Shown piece by piece: positions 1 to 11,422 of a stretch of 64,000 nt of DNA. The position numbers were made by a program, and so were the translations under genes. How positions within the stretch are numbered: the stretch's first letter is position 1; the number at the start of each line of letters is the position of its first letter. The DNA is taken from NCBI GenBank assembly GCA_964059195.1, contig CAXKWD010000006.1, positions 13,446,530 to 13,510,529 on the forward strand, written 5' to 3'. The DNA is from Ectobius pallidus (lineage: Eukaryota; Arthropoda; Insecta; Blattodea; Ectobiidae). Under the pieces are notes generated by a model. That model did not search any database. It saw nothing but the letters and a program-made list of their open reading frames with translations, and was not told the origin of the DNA.

Positions 1-119
1 TATAGTGAGTTTCGTCCAAATCGAACAATTTTTTACCATATTTAGGCCTAAATTGATTATCCCTCTTCCATCTATGTTGAAAATTTCAGTTATCTGCGTG
101 CCTTGACATTATAAACAAA

Positions 120-1167
120 CAGGGTTGATAAAAAAACATGTTTTTTTTTAAAAGAACAAAAAAACGTTATTTTTTGTTTAAAACATGTTTTTTTTGTTTA
201 AAACGTTTTATATGTGAACAACAATGTTGGTTGTTTTAAACGTGTTTTTTTTAACGTTTTTTATGTTTACAACAATGTTGTTTGTTTAAAAAAAAGTTTA
301 AATTGTTCATTTTGTTTAAATCAACCATTTTAATGTATAGGGCCTATTATATATATATACAGTTGAAATGTTTAAAACATTTTAAACAATTTGTTTTAAA
401 CATTTTTTAGCATATGTTTATAACACTTTTTAATTGGGTGTTAAATTTAATTATGCAGACAATTTACATTTTGTCAATCCAATGACACCCTGTGCTAAGA
501 TGTTCAAGATTTACGAGTCGTAGACTTAATAGTATTTGAAAATACATTTTGTACCAGTATTATTTGTTTATGATTTAATAGTTCATGATTAATAAAAAAA
601 TAATACAAACTACTGTTTAATTACTGCTCAACTGATGATTGACTTTCACCATGTTTTACGTGGTCTTAGCCGCCTTACATTATCAAACTTACAAGGGATA
701 TCCTACTACAGTGTTGCCAAATTGACACATTCAATATTTAATATTAATAATCTCTTTCTTTAAAAAGGAAGACCACAAAATAGATGGTAGGATGAAGTCA
801 GAAAAAATTGAAATCAATTACTCAAAATCAGAAACTGGAAGCTGGCGACAGAGGATAGAGAAGTCTGGAGGAAAAGGATACATAAGACATCACCTCACAT
901 GATTTTCTGGTATTCTGGCCCTAGTTTTTTGTTTGTTTTCTGTTTACAACACTAACAGGGTGTCACTGACTTGACAAAATGTAAATTGTCTTCATAATTA
1001 AATATAACACACAATTAAAAAATGATTTAAACATATGCTTAAAAAAACATGTTTAAAACAGATTGTTTAAAACGTTTTAAACAAACTTTTAAAAAAACAC
1101 AAGCCCTTGTTTTAAACATGTTTTAAACACTTGTTTTAAACGTTTTGTTTTAAACATTTCAACCCTG
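120..1167. mobile_element. hAT-type MITE with long inverted repeats
   Basis: Terminal repeats CAGGGTTGA at 120-128 and TCAACCCTG at 1159-1167 are flanked by perfect 8-bp duplications TAAACAAA (112-119 and 1168-1175). A longer internal inverted repeat pairs about 410-497 with 950-1037. Subterminal regions are packed with GTTTAAAAC-like words, probably transposase-binding repeats. 8-bp TSDs with CAGGG ends indicate hAT. There is no transposase; the centre carries a LINE scrap. Confidence 0.85.
767..905 (+). pseudogene. LINE C-terminal scrap inside hAT MITE
   Basis: One frame with two stops reads GRPQNRW, DEVRKN, then KIRNWKLATEDREVWRK. This is the GRP..RW.D.V....W...A.DR..W pattern at the C-terminus of insect RTE/Jockey-type endonuclease-reverse transcriptases. 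Too short to place in a family. Confidence 0.6.
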
Positions 1168-1189
1168 TAAACAAATGAATCGACCTGCA

Positions 1190-1490
1190 TGGGTTTTATG
1201 ACAAAAATAGCCAAAGCCAACTGTAATTGATTTGACATTGAAATGCATTACCTGAAAACCGATGCTTCGAAAACGCAAAAATACATAAATCCTGCCCGTT
1301 TTTCACTCATAACTCACAAACGAAAGCGAAAATTAAAATTCCGGCTTCGAGGTGCATTTTCCGACCCCATTGTCCACCTATGTTTAAAATTTCAGTTTTC
1401 TGCGTTCAGTAGATTTCGCTGGGCATCGCGGACGGACGGACAGACAGACAGAAGGAAGACAGACACTTTCTTTTATTAATATAGATATGG
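1190..1490 (-). repeat. Interspersed repeat end rich in GACA/GTCT
   Basis: On the minus strand it begins near ATCTATATTAATAAAAG followed by AAGTGTCTGTCTTCC. The same beginning occurs on the plus strand at about 29551-29600 (ATCTATATAATAAGAGGAAG). Bases 1-118 look like more of this repeat, split by the hAT MITE. A Helitron 5' end is possible because of the A/TC start, but no 3' end is paired with it. Confidence 0.4.
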
Positions 1491-1645
1491 TAATGATGGA
1501 TTTTTTGTTGGATTAATCACACATTCATTTATCTGTGCCACTTTACCCAGTGGTTAGTCTGGATTGCAGTACAAAGATTTTCATAGCTAATGTGTAAGAC
1601 TACTTACCAATGACAAACAGGTGGCTGAAAACTCTCAGAATGTTG

Positions 1646-1822
1646 TCACTGTACCCAAGATGCAGGAACCCACAGAGGTTCAGTTTCTACCCTATTTACA
1701 GCTCGAACAAGTTGCTCAAATGCTTTAGATAAATCTGCATTCTCTATAACTTCATCAAATAAGTGATCATATAGGAACTCTATACGTTCACTACTATGTA
1801 ACATTTCTTTAAATTCTTCATC
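1646..1822 (-). CDS. sdt: stardust/PALS1-like last coding exon f
   Basis: 177 bases: 58 codons (333-390) and the stop TGA at 1646-1648. It starts after TTTTTTCAG in phase 0. It encodes DEEFKEMLHSSERIEFLYDH, then FDEVIENADLSKAFEQLVRA and the C-terminal EPLWVPASWVQ. The ending W-VP-W is the standard MAGUK C-terminus, so the protein end is complete and no frame disruption is seen in any of the six exons. The poly(A) site is not clear; the nearest AATAAA on this strand (1472-1477) lies in a repeat. Confidence 0.86.
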   Translation of the reverse strand, partial: DEEFKEMLHSSERIEFLYDHLFDEVIENADLSKAFEQLVRAVNRVETEPLWVPASWVQ

Positions 1823-1943
1823 CTGAAAAAAATATTAACATAGTAAATAACAATTAAAATGCAGAGGCTTTCGTGGCCAGTGTCATGATCGAAGCAAACT
1901 TCTGGACTATTAGGCCATGGTTTCTAAAACCTGTTATTTTTCT

Positions 1944-2076
1944 AATGTTAGAATTAATACAGAAAAAACAATAATATGTAGTCAAGAAGTGTCAAAATAA
2001 TGCGCTACAAAATATTAGAATAGCAGATAAAGCATTCAAACAAGTGGAGAAATTCAAATATCTGAGCAATAACACT
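1944..2076 (+). pseudogene. LINE reverse transcriptase scrap
   Basis: Two frames joined by a frameshift read NVRINTEKT and then ADKAFKQVEKFKYLSN, the region just after the catalytic YADD in RTE-like elements (NTKT...FKYLG). A degenerate remnant in an intron. Confidence 0.5.
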
Positions 2077-2079
2077 ACT

Positions 2080-3694
2080 CAACAAATTTGAACTTTTTGT
2101 CTGCCACATGGACAAAAACAGACCGCTTGAAAAAAGTCCGTAACACGTAATGTTTTCATGTGACAGAACAGAGTTCGATTCTAGCAAAAAATACAGAAAA
2201 TCTAGTTTAATCTAAACATAATTTTAAAAATGTCACAACTACAATTAATTTAATTATGGAATTACGTTATAAAATGCCTCACTTTTACATATGAGGTAAT
2301 ATAAAAGGAATAAATTGATTACGACTAATTACGACTTACACCTCCATTTTGACAGTTTTATATAAGTAATTATACGCAAACTACAAATACTACAAATAAA
2401 CTAATTACATCATCAGAAAGAGGACAGCAGGACCTACAATATGACATATCACATCACATAATTAGGTAGTTATTTCATATCAAAATTCAATTATAATTAA
2501 TCCTTTGGATTAATTATTATTATTGGACAGTCTGCAGACTTACATCAAAACATGCACAAAAGAACATCCTATTTAACTACGGACATGAAATTAACATCAG
2601 ACTTAAGACATAGGAATTATTAAACAATTAAGTTACTACAGGATGTAGTAGGCGGTACTGCCGACACACCGTCGCCAGTAATATCTGTCAACTTTGACAT
2701 ATGTGTTCTCAACAGAAATACTCCTAGGGACAAGTCTTCTAAATTTTTTGTGATAAATCAATTTTTTTTCTCAAAAATGCCAATCCCAAAAATTCTGATT
2801 TTTTTTATTGTTGATCAGTACCAAACACTACTACATTGCCTGAAAAGGAAATCTTCCACTTTTCAGTTTAACAGGTTTTATGAACATTGTTCATGTTTTA
2901 GCTTGCGTTGCTAATTTCTTTATTGCAGTTTTGTTCTTTGGAGCCATCCATTGATTTTAACCGAAGCATCTTAGAAATTCCGTAGAACTGCGTAAGCAAG
3001 TGATGTTCATTTTACGATGTATGTTTTGTGTATTTTGTCATTATTGATAGCGGTATTACGCAATATGCGTGTATTATGAGTTGCTCAGAAGTAAAAAGAT
3101 CCCATAACATATGTATGGGAATGCAAATAATGGTAATTTTAAACTGATGAGAACTGAAACTACTGTTATGAAAAATAGAAAAATTGCACGAAATTAAACA
3201 TTGAAAGTCATATGAACTTACTGTAAAGTATTGATTTCTGTTTTCTTTTCCAGTCTTAATTATATTGAATAAAAATAGAATTTAATAATTTAAGTCAATT
3301 GAAACTTTCTTTTTCTTATTTCAGGCCTATTTCACCTAAGAAATGTGTTACTTTAATGCTATGAAAATGAGGCAATTTATTTTTTCACTTCAGGGTTAAT
3401 TAATTTTTTTTCCTTTACTTTACTGTTAAAAAGGCAGGGTCGACTTATTTTCGGATAAATACGGTAACAGTCTTTCACAAACTTGGCAGTTGAAACAGAT
3501 GATGATGCAGATGGATTTCTGTGAAACGCATACTGTGTAAGCATAAGTGATATCTTCTTATAGTGGAGTTGAGTAGTAACTTATTATTTCACTTCATCAT
3601 TGCAGTTCCTTAAAATTAATATTTGTGAACTTGGAAACATTGCAAAGGTGAAGTCAGACTGAAAAATTCAATGCCATAGCTGGGAGTGAGTACA
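2080..3694. other. Intronic AT-rich sequence, nothing recognised
   Basis: No exon, RNA gene or paired terminal repeat seen. It contains T-rich stretches and a GC-richer scrap near 2645-2690 that I cannot assign. Confidence 0.5.
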
Positions 3695-3880
3695 GTAATT
3701 ACGGTACTAGGGACCGGATGTTTAGGTTTTTAAAAACACTGTTTTAGGTTTTCCATTAGGTGAAATAGTTTTTTTTAGGTTCTTTGTCCGAAATATTGTT
3801 TTCGGGTAGAATAATTGGTTTAATGTATTTGAATGTGCTATGTAGGATTGAATACATAATATTTGAAAAGTTTAACTTAA

Positions 3881-5269
3881 GGGGAGGTTGTAAGCTGTAT
3901 CTCTGCCATGTTAAATTATTGATGTTCATGTTCCTTTTTCTCAAAAACCATTTGATCAATTGAAACAAAATTTGGTAGACTTTTAGATCTGTATCTTGTC
4001 TTTAAACGTTGGTTTTTTAAAAGGAATATGTTTGTAAACAAATATGTTATAACTTTTTTTGGAAAATTGAATTTTTCCATTCGGTTTTATTAATTAAAAA
4101 TGATATAAATTTCTTACCATTGAAGATAAATGCATTAAAAAACCACCGTTTCTGTATTAATGTAGTTTTAGTAACTGGAACAAAAATCAGATCTCTACTC
4201 TTAATAACTCCCGAGAAAAAGGAACAAATGTGCACAAAAAACAAAACGAGAGAAAAAGTACGTTAAAGATAAAATGTACCATAATGTGCTCGAAGTGCAT
4301 ATTCAGGACAAAACTTGTATGTCGGATGAAACCCTATGGAAGAATGTAGCCCACACTGCTCTCTTCATATTTTCCAAGCTATCTGTATTAGTACCTACAT
4401 CTGTATTAGTGCTAAAACCTTGTCCATAGTACAATTGCAGCTCCTTCTCAGTGGGCCTTCGTTGCCGTGTGAGTGGCTTCAAGACGGTTCCCACTGAATT
4501 TTTTTCTCGATTTTCTAAGGCGTGAGGCCATACGTTTCTGTACATGCTAAAATTTAATGGATACGTTTTTTTTTAACTATAGAAAAGAGCAAAATACCTT
4601 ATTATTCGAGAGGCTCCTTCATGCCCCGTCATCTTCCAGGCTTGCCAACCACCGATTATTTTACCTGGGCCCCCCCACCTCAGTTCCACAGGCATCCAGA
4701 GCCTCTCGAACCCCGGATACTCCGGGAACATTGCGTCATCTGGCCAGGATGCCACAATGCTAAGGTTGAGATAAGTTCTCTCCGAACTGCATTATATAGT
4801 TAGATCACTGTTGCGCACAGTACAAGCGAGGGATATGCAAAAAAAGAAATATCTAATTTTTATGAATATATATTGGGGAAATTATTGTTTTTTGTGTAAG
4901 ATAACAATTTTTTGCAACATTCAGTCGGTAGATATGAAAGCATATGCTAAGCTGACTTCCGTGAAAAACATTTAAAAAAATACAGTATATTCAGCTGTAA
5001 ATTTGTACATAGCATATTGCGCCATCTACTCAGGGAAACCTAGAACTAAAAGGAAAAGGAATTGGTCCCGTCTGACAGCCGGCAACGTATGAATGGACTT
5101 TCATTATTGTGCCCGGCACTCAGCCGGTAACGTATGCCAGATTTACTACGCCATTATGGCCCTTATAGCACAAAACGACTATGTAACATGTAAATTATAC
5201 TTAATTCAATTGAAATATACAATAAACCGAAAATCCACATTTTTGATCAAATGTGCTTACAACCTCCCC
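3881..5269. mobile_element. TTAA-flanked inverted-repeat element nested in the hAT
   Basis: GGGGAGGTTGTAAGC at 3881 and GCTTACAACCTCCCC ending 5269 are perfect 15-bp inverted ends, each flanked by TTAA (3877-3880, 5270-5273). A TTAA target is the piggyBac hallmark, but no transposase remains, so this is a provisional class. It includes the repeat cassette at 4609-4800. Confidence 0.6.
4609..4800. repeat. Interspersed repeat cassette, copy 1
   Basis: About 70% similar by eye to 22140-22335: shared order of CTTGCCAACCACCG, TTACCTGGGC, TCAGTTCCACAGGCAT, CAGAGCCTC, AAGTTCTC. Unrelated flanks show it is an interspersed repeat of unknown class. Confidence 0.55.
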
Positions 5270-6121
5270 TTAACAAAATTGACTTAAATTTGTGTAAACT
5301 TGCTTTAAGACAATATTATACAATTGAAGAAGGAATGCATAAACAATGAAAAGAAGCAGTGAAAATATGATTACCTTACATTTCCTGGTTACAGTAAATC
5401 ACTAAATATCTTTCAAGATTCTCAACTGTGAAGTTCTTCCTGTTATTTCTTAGTTAATAGTTAATACTGTATCTAGACACTACCCTTCTCAGGATTCGAA
5501 TCCGATGCTTCTAATTTAGTGAGTAAAATACTTTATGGTTTGATGTGGATAATGTGAAACTGATAGTATGAACAACAGGGAAGTACTAAAGGCAAACAAA
5601 AAACAAGCGCTTTAAAACACAGAGATCTTTATCCTTGTTCATACACAGCAACAATGGTTGTTCGTACGAATATTTTAAAAGGAATACGCCGGTACTCTTT
5701 TCCTCTCTTGATACTGTCCATCCTAGACGACAATGGGTTGAATGAAACGCTGGTGGTATTAATTTCTACCCGACCAAAATTATTCTCTCCCCACAAAATA
5801 TCGATTTCTCAACTGACAAACAAAAAAGACAAAAAAGGAGATTAAATTACATATTTTAGGTTTTATATCCCGTTTAGGTGTATTTAGGTTTTTATACCCC
5901 ATTTAGGTATTTTTAGGTACCACAGAATTAATGTGGGTGAATCCTATGGACATGATTCGAAAAAGTGTATGAGCGCTTTTTGTTTTGGAAGTAAGGAAAA
6001 AAATAGGTAAAAACCTAAGAATCCGGTCCCTAGTAATTACTTACAACAGTGAAGTTAAATATTAGAAATCCAATAAAAAGAAGTGTTTAAATATATATTT
6101 CAAATCAGTGGATAAAAGTTA

Positions 6122-6173
6122 AAATCACTACACAACGTTTCAACTCTCCCCTGGAGTCTTCCTCAGGTGACTT
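6122..6173 (-). ncRNA. Hammerhead-like ribozyme motif, palindrome left arm
   Basis: Mirror of the right-arm motif, with the same core, stems and cleavage triplet read on the minus strand. Confidence 0.5.
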
Positions 6174-6619
6174 GAAGATTGAGTTTCGTCATGGTAACCA
6201 TCAATAAAAACACTGTTTCTCAAATGTCTTTCTTTCCAGTTCTTTGGAATGTCAAACATTTCTTCCTCTATGCATTCTGCTGGTGGCTGGGGAATTTTTA
6301 ACACTGGAACTTTCCTTTTCAGTCTCCTCATTACATCCAGCCATTCGTCCCCTATATCACCATCATACCTATTTAAACACATCCCCTGGTTGCCGATTAT
6401 GGACCATGCCTCATATTTAAATAGGTATGATGGTGATATAGGGGACGAATGGCTGGATGTAATGAGGAGACTGAAAAGGAAAGTTCCAGTGTTAAAAATT
6501 CCCCAGCCACCAGCAGAATGCATAGAGGAAGAAATGTTTGACATTCCAAAGAACTGGAAAGAAAGACATTTGAGAAACAGTGTTTTTATTGATGGTTACC
6601 ATGACGAAACTCAATCTTC

Positions 6620-6671
6620 AAGTCACCTGAGGAAGACTCCAGGGGAGAGTTGAAACGTTGTGTAGTGATTT
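6620..6671 (+). ncRNA. Hammerhead-like ribozyme motif, palindrome right arm
   Basis: Stem I AAGTCAC (6620-6626) with GTGATTT (6665-6671). Core CTGAGGA 6627-6633, extra A 6634, stem II 6635-6639 with 6647-6651, GAAA 6652-6655, one-pair stem III C6656-G6662 with loop GTTGT, cleavage triplet GTA 6662-6664. The mirror copy is on the minus strand at 6122-6173. Activity is inferred, not shown. Confidence 0.55.
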
Positions 6672-6863
6672 TAACTTTTATCCACTGATTTGAAATATAT
6701 ATTTAAACACTTCTTTTTATTGGATTTGTATCAGTGGAAATTTGGGACCGATATGGATGTTTCAAATATTAGAAAATTTAATGGGTAATATAATTGTTTA
6801 CTTTGGTAAGTATATTAAAACTACTGCTTAACAACTCTAGCTATAAAAATGAATAATACTCAC

Positions 6864-7004
6864 TGTAAACCCTCTTGAATTATTTTCATCGAAGGTTGAT
6901 CTTGCATAGGCAGCATTACGAGTTTCTTTGAGAACATCAAATGGCGGTGGCTTTATGTATATTATATATGGTTTTAACTGCGGAGTCCTTAACATCTTCA
7001 AGGC
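6864..7004 (-). CDS. sdt: stardust/PALS1-like exon e (guanylate-kinase-like domain)
   Basis: 141 bases, exactly 47 codons (286-332), phase 0 at both ends. It starts after TTGTTCTAG and ends at a GTGAGT donor. It encodes ALKMLRTPQLKPYIIYIKPP, then FDVLKETR and a Ser-Thr-rich STFDENNSRGFT. The LRT..LKP.II.I.PP core is the conserved strand of MAGUK guanylate-kinase-like domains. A palindrome (6066-6727) lies 137 bp beyond the donor and an R2-like endonuclease remnant 240 bp before the acceptor, so the exon is tightly boxed by repeats. Confidence 0.86.
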
Positions 7005-7243
7005 CTAGAACAAATAATGAACATAACTTTACATTCAGAATATAACATAATCTTATCTACGACAACCAACAAGAAAATATAGCAAACTACAGTGGAATCA
7101 AAAAGTCTTATTGCAGAGAGAAATACTTTATTCAAGTCATCTGCCTGGCAATCCAGGTGACCATACAGATCCAGAACAAACAAAGAAAAAGAATCATACA
7201 TTACATAGTAACATGAACTGAATTGAAACGGAACATAAGAATT

Positions 7244-7774
7244 CTAAGTACCATATAAATGATTGTGCAATAAAAATAGCGAATCTTCTAAAACCCTAAT
7301 ACATATTTTAACAACAGTGTCTTTAGAAATATTGAGAGACTGAAGAAATGAATTAACAAAGGTGAAACTTGCACCGCGTGCTCCAAAAAGCAGACCCTTC
7401 ACCTCCCATGCATTGACAGGTAAGTTATAGCTCTCACTAAGGTGAGGGATGCATGGTTGGTATATGGCCTCCTTTTCCGCACTCACACGCTTAGCTTGTT
7501 CTCTATCCTCTTCTAAGCGAACTGTAGGATCCAAAATTAACCCTCGTTTTACAGTTCTATTAATGGCTATTATGTTGGCTCTTCGATTACTGCCATCTTC
7601 CGCGATGCAATGCACCTCTTCATACACTTCCCAGTCTTTTTGTCGTCGAAGGGCTGTGGCAATCGCTGAACGGACACGGTGGTGGCGAGAAAAGCTCACA
7701 CCGAGAAAAAGCAATGTTGCCACACATAACTTCCAGATGTCAGGAACTAAAATATCTACTCTTATACAATTCAA
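7244..7774 (-). pseudogene. R2-like LINE C-terminal endonuclease fragment
   Basis: 176 open codons. The middle reads HHRVRSAIATALRRQKDWEV, YEEVHCIAEDGSNRRANIIA and GLILDPTVRLE, then YNLPVNAWEVKGLLFGARG. This matches the pattern of the restriction-like endonuclease C-terminus of R2/NeSL-type LINEs: H-R-VRS.I..AL....W.V..E...., R.(A/D)I.A, .ILDPT.R. In the PD-(D/E)xK fold the usual Asp of RRADI is Asn here (RRANI), so catalysis is probably lost. No RT domain is attached. Confidence 0.6.
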
Positions 7775-8369
7775 CGGCCCTAAATAGCATGCTCACTCGC
7801 TCCCTCACTTCGTGAGACATCGGGTATACTCGGCGATATTCGTCTCTCGCAGTCTAAACTTTCACGAAGAGTACAAAATAAGGAAAACTGTTTTTTTTAT
7901 TATATAAGGCCTAAGTGAAATGAACACAATGAACAAATATTCTAATTTTATTTTTACTTACAATTTTCATAGCTCTGAACCACAAACATTTTTAATAAAC
8001 TGCCAGTGTAAATTTCTTAAAAATCCTGGAGTCAATTAATAATGGCGGGCAAAGCCGCGGGCAACCCTAAAAGTATCGCGGACAATAAAAATCCAAACAA
8101 ACCACCCCTTCCCTTGAAAAATTATATAATTTCTGAAAATTACACTGAATTCATCAAATAAAATTCACATCATATTCATCTGTCAACAAACAGTTGAGAA
8201 ACGATACGTATTATCCACCACCATCCCGAGAATTACACAAGAGTAATACAGTCTAGAAGGCAGTGGTATTATCAGTGTTCACAGTTGCTTTGGAACTGCA
8301 TAATCGAATCTGAGATCGTTTTCCCAGGCGGCGCTTTCTAATCGTGGAATGTACTCTAAAGCTGGAATT

Positions 8370-8705
8370 TTAGCTGTTTCATTAATTATTAATGCGAAAT
8401 GATGTCAATGTTGGCTGTAATGTAATTCCCAGGTATTTGAAAGACTTTACAATTTCCAGTGGTTGTTGTACATGTTTGATAGAGTCATTTTGTGTTAGTT
8501 TGCCTCCTTTTCTAAAAACCATTTGAACTGTTTTTCTTTGGTTTAAATCGAACTTGTTTGATTCTGCCCATTCTATCAGCGCATCGAAGGCTCTCTGTAT
8601 GTCTTCTTTATTAGGGGAAACCAGCGCCATATCATCCGCATACATGATCAGAGTTGTTTCCTTTGAAGTTTGTTGGATGGCTTTGGTGATGTCCGAAATG
8701 GTTTA
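8370..8705 (-). pseudogene. LINE reverse transcriptase fragment (YADD)
   Basis: The minus strand reads ISDITKAIQQTSKETTLIMY then ADDMALVSPNKEDIQRAFDA, with KFDLNQRKT and FKYLGITL downstream. YADD is RT motif C; the following N..KT and FKYLG blocks are typical of insect non-LTR elements. Fragment only, with a stop upstream. Confidence 0.75.
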
Positions 8706-8793
8706 GTTTATGAATGATTCGCGTGCAAGTGTTAATAAATATAATGCTTTAATAATTATTATACTCTTAATTTTTAATTTTCCAATTAATTGT

Positions 8794-8821
8794 CATGGGC
8801 GAAGCCGTGGGCACCTGCTAG
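8794..8821 (+). mobile_element. Helitron/Helentron-like 3' end
   Basis: CATGGGCGAAGCCGTGGGCA then CCTGCTAG: a GGGC-GAA-GCC hairpin followed by CTAG and a T, the common Helitron terminus. A degenerate relative lies at 8042-8072 (GCGGGCAAAGCCGCGGGCAA). The matching 5' end is not identified. Confidence 0.45.
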
Positions 8822-9284
8822 TACTACACAAAAGATTGCATGTTTCAACAATAATAACTAATAATTAAAACCAGGATTTTATGTAATTACTAGGGTTCGG
8901 ATGTTTATGACATGTCATATTTTTATCCGGAACTCCGTTCTCCCTGCAAACAAAAATTAAACGTGAACTGCATGCATGTTATCCTAATTGGAGTGTTTTT
9001 ATTTTGCACATAAAGTCATATTTTGGTCTTTTTTTTGTGATCTTGGTCATATTTTGGACATATTTGAAATTTAACGTTATATTTCAGTTATAAATTCAGT
9101 AAAAGAGCACTATTATACCACAGTATACGTATTAATACAGTAACAAAACTCAGTCCGTTTTCTGCCAGACGATGCGTGCGCATACACCCAGCGATCATGA
9201 ATAACACTAGCACTATAGTAACCATTGCAGGAAGTATGTAAATAAATAGGGATGTTGTAGAACAAGCGTATTTCGAAAGAACCT

Positions 9285-9664
9285 TATTGTTCTGCTGTAA
9301 ATTACAGTAATAATAAAGGAAGAAATCCTGAATTGCATTTCTTCACTTTCCCAAAAGATCCAGAAAGGTAAGAACAAAAATACATAATATTTATTGTAGG
9401 ACTGGCTTACTCTGGTGTGGTTATGGTGTGGTTACTTTAATGCAATATGTTTATATTTCATTCTGTTGTAATGATTCTGGTGTAAAAAATGGGTCGTTAA
9501 TGACCATAAAACATTTGAGTGAAAATTGCCGTCTATGCTTGGAACACATAGAAAACAGCCATTTTATGAACTCGTTAATTAAAACCGCTGATTCGACGGT
9601 GTTCTCAATTCCAAATGATCCAGGATATTTTGTTTGTTTAATGAGTTCATCCTGCAGTAATTGA
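9285..9664 (+). pseudogene. THAP zinc-finger remnant of transposase
   Basis: First part (9298-9367): NYSNNKGRNPELHFFTFPKD. Second part (about 9495-9660): NCRLCLEHIENSHFMNSL then VFSIPNDPG. These follow the THAP pattern (C2CH finger with F-F-P, C..HF....F). An intron-like gap separates them. Since it sits inside an element with 8-bp TSDs, I read it as transposon-derived, not a host gene. Confidence 0.5.
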
Positions 9665-10279
9665 GGCTACATAGACCTACAATTGAAGTCGTATGTTGCC
9701 ATATAAGATAGAGAAACAGAATACACTCTCAACAATGAAGTGCAGGATGAACAGTGTGACAGGCCTATATTCAAAGACTACCCTTTAATATCACTGTAAT
9801 TTAAATGATGATTTTAAAGGTAATATATTAGGTCTAGATACAGTTCTTAACAGTAGCCTATTTAGTTATGGTTTACCTGTCCGAATCTAGATTATACCTG
9901 TTTTATTATTTCTTAAATTTAAAATTCAGATTTGCAATAAAGAAGAATATTGTGCATTTTCTCTCTTAATATAACATATTTTGTGATGTGTTCGTGTACT
10001 TTCCCAAGTCGTTTGATATGATGAGAATGTAGTTTTAGTTACTTGCTGCATGGAGCGCTAGTGTCGTCCAGTTAACATGTCATAGGAGTTTTTTTAACAC
10101 ACAGTTTCTCTACTGTATTAATACCTATACTGTGATTAAAGAGTGCATGTACTACATGGTCGAATTACATTTGAAATCATTTAATTAATTCAATGTTTAT
10201 GCCAAATTAATAATAATTTCAATTTTCAAATTATCGCAATTGTTCACATTTTATAGGGACAAGCAAGGTCTACAAAATA

Positions 10280-10754
10280 CAGGGAATCCATTTTATGCGG
10301 AAACTTTTTAACAGCGTTGCTCCTGCTCACACTTTCCCCGCTGTTGCGCTTGCACCGGCCGGGATCGTGTTCCGTTACTACCGGCAAATCGGCAAATCAA
10401 GACTTTAGAAACAATACAAAATAGAATAACTCAACCAATTTATTATCAAAATAGGCCTGCATGTAGAGGCTTATTACTCACCATTTTGTACAGATGGTAC
10501 AGTCAGGATATTTACGAGAAAATCTCCGAACGCGCCTTCTATGGTTATTTCTCAATAAGTAACATTCCACCAAATAAATTCGCTGTTCAACCGTATACAT
10601 TTTCGATTATTGTCTTACGTAACACACAACAATAGACAAGCGTCTCACTACAAGACACCGAAGCAACTAACCGCTTGTAGGGTCTATGCTTTGTACAATG
10701 CTAGCGCGGCAATGCGGCAGTGATGCGAGATTTCCTCATAAAATGGACTCACTG
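10280..10754. mobile_element. TA-flanked MITE
   Basis: TA, CAGGGAATCCATTTTATG at the left; CATAAAATGGACTCACTG, TA at the right (16/18 inverted match). A TA target and a CAG start suggest a Tc1/mariner-type MITE. No coding content. Confidence 0.6.
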
Positions 10755-10846
10755 TATTACGAGTATTTGGAGCTGATGAAGCGAAAAAACAGGAGAAAAT
10801 TCTTTAAAAATAAAAGTTCATTACAAGTAAAACTGTAAATCACTAA

Positions 10847-11422
10847 GGCCCTGTACGATGACCTGCTGATATCATATTTATCTGCCAGATAGAGAACCTA
10901 TCTGGAAGTTGGCCAAGAATTGCGTATAATGATCTCCTGACAAAATCTGTCTGGCAAGACAACTTCCAGATAAGCTAGCAGGAGGATGGAGTGGCTGATA
11001 AGCTTCCAACTGCTAGTTAGGGAATCTTGGTTGAAACAAAATGGCAGCACACGCCGAAGCTTTCTGGTCACCTGAATTTTAGAACAGATGCCGGAAGATT
11101 TAATTTACACAAAAATGTCATTTTATGCTCACTTATGAATGAGATAGAACTGCACAGATCGATTAATGCACTTAAAACAATATGTTCTTGTGTAATTTAA
11201 CTGTACAAATACAAATACAAATCCGAGCTGCCGCACCTAGCGGACGCCTACCGAACTACAACAAGCACACCTCTTTGCTCATTGAGCTAAGGACCATTTT
11301 ACAAAATTTTACTGCGTTCTTCCCGATAGCAGTTCAGTGGTGATATTATAAGACTCTTCTAGTTAAGCTTTCTGGAAGTCACGCATCGGGAGGAATTGTC
11401 GGCAGGTGGTAATACATGCCCT
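10847..11422. mobile_element. PIF/Harbinger-like MITE
   Basis: Flanked by TAA (10844-10846, 11423-11425). Imperfect inverted ends GGCCCTGTACGATGACCTGC and GTGGTAATACATGCCCT. The interior (11060-11285) is homologous to the interior of the MITE at 57116-57822, including CACCTAGCGG and GAACTACAACAA. Confidence 0.6.

Larger units (their letters stand above)
3708..6032. mobile_element. hAT-like element with TTTAGGT subterminal repeats
   Basis: Ends TAGGGACCGGAT (3708) and ATCCGGTCCCTA (to 6032) are inverted. GTAATTAC follows the right end (6033-6040) and occurs at 3695-3702, five bases before the left end. Both ends carry several TTTAGGT words (3720-3780; 5857-6018), as hAT transposase-binding repeats do. 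No transposase is recognised; much of the interior is a second, nested element. Confidence 0.65.
6066..6727. mobile_element. Palindromic retroelement, probably PLE-related
   Basis: Two 312-bp arms (6066-6377, 6416-6727) are inverted copies around a 38-bp spacer. Each arm holds an open frame whose last about 80 codons include GDEWLDVMRRLKRKVPVL, CIEEEMFDIPKNWKERH and LRNSVFIDGYHDE; the full open reading (134 codons, 6140-6544 minus, 6249-6653 plus) crosses the spacer. The protein is not recognised. Each arm ends with a hammerhead-like motif like those in PLE tails here. Near-perfect arms suggest recent formation or gene conversion. Confidence 0.7.

Noticed and set aside
9285..9664. Host THAP-domain gene
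   Set aside because: Lies wholly inside an element with inverted ends and 8-bp TSDs, and is broken.
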